Below, in pieces: positions 22,078 through 34,000 of a stretch of DNA of 64,000 nucleotides. The stretch covers positions 38,332,150-38,396,149 of the forward strand of contig CM051514.1 of NCBI GenBank assembly GCA_028015205.1. Reading direction: 5' to 3'. The stretch's first letter is position 1, and each line of letters opens with the position of its first letter. A model generated the notes under the pieces. The model made no database searches and was not told the origin of the DNA. It worked only from the letters and a program-made list of their open reading frames with translations. The DNA is from Mytilisepta virgata (Eukaryota > Mollusca > Bivalvia > Mytilida > Mytilidae). The translations under genes and the position numbers were made by a program.

Positions 22078-25000
22078 CTACCAAAATAAGAAAAAAATAG
22101 TCAAGTTACTGTACTACATGTATTGTTGTGATTACGATATTTACGTAAAAAAATAATAGTCCCTCATTTTACTTTAAATTAAGGAAGTTTGAATAAAATA
22201 AGTTCGAATATTGACATTGAAACATTTAAAAGAAAACTACATGTGAAATAAAAATATGATCTTGAAATACCAATACCTAAAAATCTACAAAAACGTGCAC
22301 AGCAACACATTAAAGAGGACAACTATACCTAAGGAGCAATCCAAAAAAACGTAATCCATTAGACAAAAAACGGGAAGACAAATGAACAACCACAAGCACA
22401 ACAAATAAACACTGAAAACTAAAAAAATAATGAACAACACGATCTCCTATAAAAACCAGGAGTGAACTCAGGTGCTCCGGAAGGGTAAGCAGTTCCTGCT
22501 CTGTACACCGCACCCGTTGTGATGTTCAACAAAGTCAATCCGGTGGTAGTCACAAATCGGTGGAGGTACATGCAATTTTACGACCGTAGGAACATGCCCA
22601 ACATCATCTTAGATATTGGAACACTGTAACGGTCAATCAATTTGTTATAACGACCGTGAAATTTCCTAAGTGATGACATCAACTTATCTCTGATAAAACC
22701 CTGGTTAAGAAGCTTTTGTGATAGCAGTAAATGCCATATGCAGGCGATGTTGATATGTTGCTACTCAAGAAGGGAAAGTTAACAATAGTAAAGTCGACAT
22801 CATCCCTTTTGTCATAAAGTTTTGTCTTCTTCGAGAAACAAATCCAAATATGAAGCGGACTTTGATGTAGCTGTAGCTGTAGTATCCTTAATTTTAAGTT
22901 CACTGGGGTAGATGAGATGTAGAAAGTCTTGGAATTTATCGACAACACGAATCTATATAAAGAAAAGTGAAATTAAAGGATTGGGCTATTTTCTTTTTGT
23001 TTTCACGTAGAAGCCCTTGAATGAAGTCCGCTTCATATGAGTATAGACACATATCGGCGAAGAGAGGAGCACAGTTCGACCGCCAAATTAAATAAATATG
23101 TTGTCTATGACAAAATCTAACATGTTTGTAATTTTCATCTTCAAAATACTTTTTGTCAGTGGTTCTTAACGAAATAAGCCTTCTCTCTACCTAAAACTAG
23201 AAATGTGTACCTGCGTGTGCCATTTTTCTTGAAAAAACATTGATGAACTTGTTATTTCAATCGATATTTTAATTGAAAATGTGGTATGGTAGTATAGAGT
23301 GTAGAGAAGTCGAATGTTTTTATACTATTGCATGTAGCCAAAGAATTTGATTTTAGATATTTTAGTAAATTTTTTGAGTTTTTAAGAATCCACATCTGAC
23401 TGGCGCCACTGGTGGAATATGATGTTTCACAGTAATTCTGAAGGCTCTCTTTAATACATGTCAATATGAGTGTTAAATAATTCACTGAGATTAGTTATTC
23501 TGTTTATTACATTTAAATATTCTATGTATTCAGAAGATTTAACGAGAAAGTACAAGGGATTATGTTTTTATATGACTACACGTCGTTTAGGAACCTCGTA
23601 TCGACGCCCATTTATTGTTAAGTCACTTCCTACAGTGCAATATGACTTCAATGGGGGAATTTTCGGATTTTATTTTACTCGCAAATCCTTATATTTAATC
23701 GCAGTCAATGTAACTGACTGCGGGAAAATAATATATAGACGAGTGTACGTTTAATTGGTTAATGAATATTGAATGACCCGTCGGATTTTCAAATACCTTC
23801 CGAGATACCTTGTCTCTCAGAACATTAAGAAGTATCTAGTCTTTATCTAAATCAATTTACTTTCTTACAGAGGTAAGAATGTTGCATGTAGAAATTGTAC
23901 AGATTATACATGTAATTGCATCAGAAAACTAATAATTATAATATTAGAATATGTTATCTATAGAACAAAATTAAGTAATGAAAGACGTTTTCTGGGGTTG
24001 ATAACCTACGTGAAAGAAAACCTTTCTATAGAAAAATAAATATTTTCCAAAAATAGAGGCACATATACTAGTCAACAAAAGTAACGATTCACGAGTTCGG
24101 AACCAAATATCTTGGAAATTCTTTAAAAAAAAACTTAAGTATGAGGGCAACAGAGGTTTACTACTTCATTTCTTGATCTAATGCGTCTCATTTTGAAATT
24201 TTGGATAAAAATTGAAATGGTGGAAAATGGAAATTTTCAAAACATGGTTAAATTAAATTTGCAAAAAATCGAGAAGAAAATCGACACACATTTTGTAAAA
24301 TGAAAATCTAATGGCTGAAATCAATAGGAAAAACTGAAAATCTGTTGTCACACAGGCATAATGATTCACATAACGGGGTAAAAATACTGAATTTTTAATT
24401 TTGGGTTGAAAAATATGATTTTTGAAATCTCAAAATTGGAATGCTTTATTTCAAACTTTTTGCACAAAATCCATGCTTTTGATTAGAAAACATTCTACTA
24501 TCAAAATCAGACGTGTGGGTCTATTTTTCTGCTTGATACAGGGATTTGAATTATGAATATATGAAAAATGCATTACCCTATATCGTTTCTTTTGTTGACT
24601 AGTATACAAGACAAATGATTACTGGTACCCCTGGCTTCCAATTATTTTAGATTAATTGTTTTTTCTAAAAATAAAAATGATAATATTAACATTCCCTATC
24701 TCATCTTTTTTCCTTAAACATAGAATTACTTTTTCTGTATGAAATATGATTACTTTTTTGTTTTATAATTTACCCTCTGATATTATAGATGAAGATTATA
24801 CTTGTGTATGTTTATATAAGTGCTATGTTATTGTAAATTGCAAAAAATGTTCTGTGTTCGATAACAAATTATGTTATAAAAAAAGTATGTTGCATGTATA
24901 TAAAAGAGAAAATAAAGCAATTGCAAGGGTTTGTGTACACATGTACCTGCATCCTTCACTGTAAATTGAGGTAATTCTGAGTTTACAAGGGTCATTGTGA

Positions 25001-28000
25001 AGACATGCGCAATTTTTAACAACGTGGCCATAGCACCTAGGAGTTGAATAGCGGTCTTTTGTCAATGATTTCACTGCAACAAGGTACTTAATTGCAAGAC
25101 GGTGTTATTTTAGATATTCCAAACATTTTTGACAGTATAAAACAGCTTACATAAAAATTTATATCCAAACTGAGGGTTTTATATTACGTCTGTTATATAC
25201 CTAGAACAAATTCGTGAAAACGTTCGAGTTGTGATCTATTTCTCAATATGTGGTTGCTAGAGACAAATTCGCGATTTAAAAACTAAAATGGTCTCGTTTA
25301 TCACTTCTTTACTAGTAAATTTCTCCATTTTAATAAACAACAAAATGTATAACAGGAAAAGGTCAACCTACAAACAGGACCCCTGACAAAAAATCCATAA
25401 AAGACCAAAAAAACACAAACATACACACAACAGAGTATCTGAATTGTCTGACCTGGTAAGTAAGTATATATGCTTAAAAGATAGTATGTCTTATGAGCAT
25501 TGCTCAGGGTAAACATTTTGGAAACTGAAATATAATCCACACTGTTCTAGAGGAAAATTATATACAAATAGTTGAAGCAAAAATCCATCACAAGGCAAAG
25601 GTATTGCTGATGGTGACCTCAAAGTTTTATTTATTTTTTGTTTTTGTTTTTCACTTGATTATATTTTTATTTTGAAATTTTGTTAATGATAGGTTCAACT
25701 CACTCTGAAAAACTTGACCTTACCTATAGTTTGGCTCAACTGTTTCGGCTCACGACGCTTTTCTAACAATGTTTTGGACTTCCAAAGTTTAGGCAACGAT
25801 CCTAACTGATTAAGATTTACCGAGCAATGTGCGTCGAAATCAGAAATTTTCAAGTATTTCAGATTATACAACAATAGAGAGTAATTGTATTTTTTTATTT
25901 GCACGAAATACATATATTGTAAACACTGGTTTTATTTAAAAGAACCTCATAGGAAGTGTGACTTTTATAACACCAGATAAGATTGTCATATTGAGCAATT
26001 GATAAACTTTTCAGTGTAAAACTGAATTGTAAAAAAAACAATTAAAACCTATTACAGGATGACTGACATCTAACCACTACATTGTTAAAAGTATATAGTC
26101 CTACAATCAAAATTAATATTCTGAAACATAGAAAAATAACTACGCAATAGAATATTTACCGACTCAGGAAATAACCCAGTAAAAATATAACGTGATTTAA
26201 AATTACTTTGATACGTCTTTTTAAATTAGGTAATGTGGTAGTATAAAAGTGGAAGAAATTATTTACTACATTGTATTAATGCATCTTATAGCGAAGTTGG
26301 GTCGCTCAATTGAATTAGAATTAAACATGTTAAATTTCGTTTGGTTTTTAAATTCGTGGATTTGGTTCATGAAAATTGATGTACCACGAATAATATGTGT
26401 TTCACAGTAAGTTTTTCTTATTTCTAAGCATACTACCTGTTTGCTTGTATGAAAGGAGGAATCCACGATTCTTGATTTGATTATCTGTTTGAAAAATCAG
26501 CTTGAAACTTGTATTTATATAAATTTTTGATTTCCATGAATTTTCATTGCACACTTTAGCTACAGAAGATCCAGCACCTGTAATAAATTTGGCTAATTTT
26601 AAATTGCTCTAAATTATCAGATAATACATTTGTACATATTTTCTGTCATTTTAGTATGAATTGTAGAATGTTTGCAACATTTTTTTACTGTAGCAATAAT
26701 TAATATAAAGCTCAAGAGCCATGTTTTACCAGATGAATACATTTAACCATTGTCATGTTGTTCTTTGCTGTGTGTCGCAAATAAACCGTAAAGCCGTTTT
26801 CTGAACAATCTTAAAAATGTACATGTATGTAAAATATAAACATTAAAATTTTACTGTAACTTTTGTTTCATTGTGTTGTAACTAATTATTTCCTTTTCCA
26901 ATCCAAAAAATAGTTTTGGAGTGCGATAATAAAAAGACAAGGTGATAAAAATCCTAAGCATTAATACAGAGACATTGAAAACTCTCATGCGATACCAATT
27001 AAGCAATCTTGCACATCTAACAGGCCTGAAACGACAGCTATCCCGACACTCCCCACATTTTGTATCCTTGTGCACCTTTTTCACAATTATATACCTTTGT
27101 ATACAGGCTCAAATTAAAATTCTAAAACTTTATGCCGCATCTATATACAGTGTGTGACAATATCGTAAAGAAATTAAATACATAAAAAGAAAAATGAAAG
27201 AGGAGTTTAGGTCACAAGCTTAAATTTCCAATTATGAAAATTCAACACCTGTGGGCCCCCGAGTTCTGAAAATCTAAAACCTTATTGAACATCTACATAT
27301 AGTATGTCACAATCTTATATAAATTAAATACATAAAAATTAAAAATGAAAGAGGAGTTAAGGTCACAAGCTTAAATTCCAAATTTTCAAAATTCGACCTC
27401 TGTGGACCCCAATTTTTGAAAATGAAAATTCTAAAACCTTATTGTGCATCTACATACCATATGTGAAAATATTGTATAGAAATTAAATGCATGAAGTTAA
27501 AAATAAACGAGGAGTTTAGGTCACAAGAAAGTGTGACGGACGGACAGACGGTACGACGGACAGACGGACGGGGACGATAACAATATCCCCGAACTTCTTC
27601 GATGTGCGGGGATAATAAATCCACCACTAAGCCATCGTCTTTGTTGTCACAATAAAATTCATTTTCAATATTAAATTTTATAAATTTCCATTTTACTTTC
27701 AGAACGACCAATTCGACGAGTCGAAACTGTTAAACTAGAATTATTGACAACTATATTACAAGTACCAAGACCAAGCTGACGTACATATACAATACCAAAG
27801 TCATTATGACGTTACCTAAACTTCGCTCCGATAAACCTAAAGTACGCATTAGAAAATGAGTATTTGAAAATAACCCTATCCTGACCCTGACTAAACCTTA
27901 CTTACTGAAAGGTTTATACTGATGTCAAATAGTACTTGTCATGCTGGTTGAGAATAAGAAACATACTTACTAGATACTGTCATATTTAATGATTTGAACA

Positions 28001-31000
28001 TATCAATTTACGCGTAACTCCCCGAGTCTTGAAATGCAAATAACGGTTAGGCTCCGAATAACTTCTTAATTATAAACATAGTTCAGGATAAGATAATACC
28101 TTGGATATCTAGGTAATCGTAAGAACAGGTGCTACTTGTTTCTATATCCATGAATCTAATTTCAATCAAAACTTGTGGTTTTGATTGTGAAGTAATTTCC
28201 CATGTACACAAGGCATTTCTAAAAAAACATATTATGAAGTATCCTTTATTTGTTTGTTGTTTGATTAACGTTCTGCAGTAAATATGTCAACCTTCTTCGG
28301 GATAAGAAACAGTTCAACAATTTATCAAACAATTCAAATAGGGATGGGGCGGGAGACAGTGGTGTACCAATTTTTACTGTCACTTTAAAAGGGTTAGTAG
28401 TTGGGTAGAGCGGCATGTACTTACTCTTTTTTTTAAACTACAGAAGGGGTCTTTAGCGTTCAGGGGGCGCTGCATTCTCCAAATATGTTACCCACTATGG
28501 TTCTCTGTCAGGACTTCCGTATTATGACCTGAAAAACCCCAACGAGAGGGTTTCCCATATCTGGCGGCTCTGTGGGTTGAGCTCCTGTGATCAAGCACAG
28601 GTGACTAGTGAAGTGATTCATATATTTTGATACTTGGAATGTGTTATTACAAAATTGTAAAATTTGTGAAAACTAAGGAGTATCTCCCTTGTTCATAGTT
28701 CTGTCCTTTTATTGTTACACCTTTTGGTTATTTTGTCACTTTTGAATTTGTCCTTTAACGTATTGTTTTGGTTTGCAAAATGTTAGACCATGAGCACAAC
28801 CTAAATCGACGAGACGTGTACATTTTGTGCATCAACATTGGTATCAAAATCAAGAAAGGTTAAATTGTAGTCGATCAAAATCATGTAAGATAATTTGCAC
28901 AAAGGTAAAGCAATTTCATTTGTCTTTATGAACATTCACGATCCGAATATCTCTATAAATGACTGACAACAAAGCTGTATGGCTTCTTTTTATATCTATT
29001 TAGAATCATTTTATGTAGATGGTTGTTACGAACATGAGGCATTTTTACATCAAAATGATATTAAAGTTAAACGTCCAAAAGATTTTTCCATGTGCATGTG
29101 AGGTATTGCCATCACTTTGCGTCCGTCGTCCAATGAAGATCTTCTCTGAAACGACTGGGCCGATTGCGACCAAACATTGGTCAAATAGTCTTTGAATGTC
29201 CCCTTCCAAAATTGTGTCCAGCACCCCCGACTTCCAATCAACATTGCTGCTGTAACTAAAACTAGAAAAAGTGAGATAAATTTTTTAAAATCTTTATTTG
29301 TTGAACTACATGGCCACATGGAACCAAACAGGTAGTCGTCGTTCATAATTTTGTCCTAGATGTGACCAAGATGGCCACCAGAGTTGAACCAAGCCAGTTA
29401 ACACAGAAACCTACAGGAAAATTCATTGAGAAATTTTGTATGAAACAACAAAGCCGATTGAAACCAAACTTGGCCACTTAGGTGGTCCGCTTTCAGAAAT
29501 TTGTCCGACTACCCGGACTGTCAACTAAGATGGCCGCCACAAAATTTAGTTTAAAATAGCACCGTATGGGACAAGTCATTAAAGCATCTTCTTTTCTGAA
29601 ACTACTGAGCTTCTAGGAACCATGTTCCTCTTTCAGATTGTGTCCGATGCCCCATAATGTTAACCAAGATTGCCACCACAATCGAACTTAGTTTGTTTAA
29701 CATAGGACCCTATGAGAAAATTCAAAATTTTGCTAGGACTTTTTTGCCTCGAGTTATGAGTAAGAATATGTTTATATGTTAATAGATATCAATAAATCTG
29801 AAAATATAAGTCATTCAGTCAGGATGTGACTTTTTTTAACCAATGATCAAACAATACCGTCGGCAACCACATGTTAAATACAATTTTGATAAACAACATT
29901 CTCAGAAATGGTTAAATTGACAGAAAATTAGAAAATGTTGTTTATTAAGCCGTTTAAGTTTACAATAGCTGAAGTAGATAGATTTATTCACAACAAAACT
30001 ATCGATTATTGGCATGGAACTTTTATCATTTATATTTGTCTTCACCACATCGTTGGATGGTATTGTAACTAGATCAACTTTTTGTAAAACAAAGAGTTGA
30101 AACCACAATCACCAGCGAGGATAAAAATGAAATATGTATTGGCTAGCGGTAAAGAAGGAGGGTTGATATCTCAGAAAACATGTTTAACCCCGCCGCATTT
30201 TTGCGCCTGTCCCAAGTCAGGAACCTCAAGCCTTTGTTAGTCTTGTGTGTTCTTTGAATTTTGGTTCATTTGTATGATTCGGAGTTTAGTATGCCGTCCA
30301 TTGTGCTGAACTAGTATGCATTATTGATTAGGGCCAGCTGAATTCCGCCTCTGTGTGCGGGATTTTCTCGCTGCGTTGAAGATCCATTGGTAGTCGGGTT
30401 GTTGGCTCTTTTTGACACTACCCCGTTTCCATTCTCTATTCTATTAGAATTAATGGTGCGCACATATGGTAAGTCTGAGGGAGAATTCACAACTTATTGT
30501 ACCATGGTTAAAACAATGGAATGCTAATTATTCCTGAATATTTTGACATATAAAGAATATTTTGTTTTATTCATTTTACATATTTTAATTGTATGTTACA
30601 GCTTAATAGTAACCTATTTTAGGTCTAAAACGGCCATTCCAGTCTTGCTTATTCTTAATTATAAATTAAAAGAAAATACAATAAATATATATACATCACC
30701 CAAATAATTAAAATACCAAGTTAAAATTAAGACAGGATGTCTTGCAGTTCTGGAGGGTATCTGATTAGCGAAAGTAATATATTACATATTAGAAAAGGGT
30801 AGGCCCTTTCTTGAACCCTGCTTAGTTCGTTCAAACATATATACGGAATTGATGAAAGGTATGATTCCAAGGATCATAGACTAGATCATTTTTAAACAAA
30901 ATGTATTCGTATTTAGAATATACTATTCAAAATCTATACATACGTAGGATATTTATTTGGAAAATTCGGACTGGTCAAATACTGCTCAATGTCTGTTGCA

Positions 31001-34000
31001 TTCAATGACTGTGTAGCCGTGCAACCTGTTCCTGCTGAAAAATGTACCATTCAAAGTTAGATCATAGGATTTATGACAGAATACAATGTATATTTGTATG
31101 TTATTTATTGGCAAAAATACGCGGAAAGATGATAACTTTTTTGACTGATTTTCAATTGACAAGATAAATACTATCAATAAACGCAATTTAAGCTTTTCAT
31201 GTATTGCAAAAGATAATTTCTGATCTTTTATCTTATAGTCTTAAATTAATTTTAATACCTACAAAAATCTCTTGCACTGATTGAATACACGAGAAATCCA
31301 TGCTCTGATGGCGATGTTATACTATCTGATATAAATGTTGTGTACATGGCCCCAGTTGATGCTATTCTGTAACTTAAATTCCTAGGATTCGACTGGGACT
31401 GGCATTCGTTAGAATGTATTGGTCTTCCCGATGAAGATGAACCTAACAAAAAATAGCATATTATGATAGATTGAATATTATATACTTATTAACTGTGTAC
31501 AAATGTATGAGGGGAATAGTAAGTTTATTGTCCCCGACATACCAACTATTGCTCCGAGGCGTATCCAGGAGACAATAAACTTACTATTCCCAGAATTTGC
31601 AGTCAAAAAGTGTTTTATTATACCGAAAGAAAATTTACATTATTGGTCTTTTTAGTATCGCTGTCGTCTAATATTATACTATTTAACAGTATTGAGGGAT
31701 ATAGCCATTTTAGCCATTTTAATTGTCCCGAGACACTGACTATTTTCCCGACACGTTATATCACGAAATGACTTTTAAATATTTTTTTTTATTATACCGA
31801 AACACTTTACCGGTCAATAGTTTCCAGTACTATTCACCGGTCCAAAATACTTACCAGTTAAAAAATAGTAAAATTAATGTCTTGATTTTTATATATATAA
31901 AAAATACTGAGGTATAATAAATCTTTCTTTTTATTTTAATCTCATTATTATACATTTCTTCTATTTTGTTATGTAAAATTCATTGTCATAAAAAATACTA
32001 TTTTATTCAAACTGCCTGAAAAATACTATTCACCGGGGAATAGCACAAACGCCGAAACCGACCAGTAAATAGGACCTTTCAACGGCAACGTTCATTGGTC
32101 AACGTTATTTATATTTTTCTTGACACTTTTCTTACAATTTTTTAGTTTCGCTGTCGTCTAATATTAAATTAGGGACAAATAAAATTGATATATCTCTCAC
32201 CACTGTTAATTAACTGTATATCAATCCTCTTCGGGTATAATAAAACAATTATATAACAGCCATTTCGGGATATACATGTAGCCATTTTATTTGTCCCCTC
32301 GACATTGACTACTTGCCTCCTCTACGCGTCTGGAAAATAGTCAGTGTCTCGGGACAAATAAAATTGATATATCTCTCACCACTGTTAATTAACTGTATAT
32401 CAATCCTCTTCGGGTAGGGAGACAAATCGCTATCAACCGAATGCCGCCATTGTCGTCTGAAAAATCAATATTCGATGTTCTCGGACTTTTACCCTGTGGT
32501 AAGATAAAACTAGACGTATTTGAAAAAACAATTCGCGGGAAAATACGTAATGTTTAAAAAAATCCGCAAATGAATATCATACAGTCGGTCTAATAGTTTT
32601 TTTTTATGAAAGTACTATTGACCGGTCAATAGTACTTAGACAGAAACAATGGAAATTGTATGAAAAATAGTATTTTTGTTATCTGTAATTTTCTTATGAA
32701 ATTATTTAAACTGATGTATAATAATGTTTTATATTGTTAGATTACTTTAAGCTTGAGTATTATTCTTAAATGCTTCTAATTAAGCTTTGTGGTTTGTGTT
32801 TTAGTTATTACCACTGAGTCGATACCCGAGGGTATCACCAGATCGATTGCTAGTATTTCGATACTAACTACAAGTGTAAAATGTATACTTTCAATTTACA
32901 TAGAAGTTATAATGCATTTGTTTATCTCCATTGTGCATTATTCTGTCCCTAGATACTTTTGGCTTCATTTTTTTTCTGTACTTTTGGTCTCAGTCAACAT
33001 GCTTGATTATTAAACAAATTTAGTACTTTAACACAACTTATGCGTTGCAAATTGATAAATTTTGTGCATTGAAATTGATATCATGGAAAGTTAATTATTA
33101 TGAAAATCATTAATAAAGCACTGAAAGATTTATCTTTCCAATTATACTTTTAATTCAATTCGTCCTATTATTTATTTGTATTTTTAAAAAAAATCAATAA
33201 ATAGGTTGAGGAAAATATCGTCATGTAAAGTAGTAACGAATTAATTTTAATCGAGGGAGGCGTCATCAAACGATGTCAATCCTTAGTTGGTCGCAAATCA
33301 TGCGTAACCAACAGCGGGTGTTAAAAGATTCCCCAGATATTCTTACGTTTACTACACTTACCATCATAGACATTAATTGCATCCCCGGCACAATTTACGG
33401 TAATATCTGTTACTTTGAACAGTATAGTAGCTCCAGATACAGATGTTGATACATTCCAGGCACAATTTAGATTTCTACAAAGTAAAAGTAAAAAAATGTT
33501 ATATTGATGATCTTTTCAAATGATGAAATACTACTTTTTTGCCATAAAGTACTTATCCAATAGACAATTGCGCCAAATGGATACAACATACGTAGCTACG
33601 AGTAATGAATAACTAATATTGTCTGCTGTGTGTCTTTTTAAAACTGCAATAACCGCATAACCTCAAATACCTTTTTTTAAATGAAAATTAAATTATTAAT
33701 CTACCTTTCAATTTCAATATTCGTAATTAAGAATTGCGTTCTTGAACTAATTTTTCGTTAATTTTCGCAAAAAAAATATGACGTCACTACACAACCAAAT
33801 ACAAGTTTTGTTTCCAAAAATGTTGAGTTTTAGAACATACCCAATTGTTATTTGAAACGTACATAATTGTAATAAAGCCTCGGGTTTTTCGGTCAAGAGT
33901 TCAGTTGTTGGTGTATGTAAGACATACAGGAGGGCATGCAACAAGTTCGTCATTCCATGTCATGAAAATGTTTTTAGGTTCAGTTTTTCTGTATTCTGTT

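Noticed and set aside
26266..26466. 66-codon minus-strand frame with a Penelope-like look (YCETHIIRG)
   Set aside because: The 3' part overlaps the well-supported CUB exon 26437-26577 in another register; similarity to the Penelope motif is too short to support an element here.
29050..29346. 98-codon minus-strand frame
   Set aside because: Made of repeat family N.
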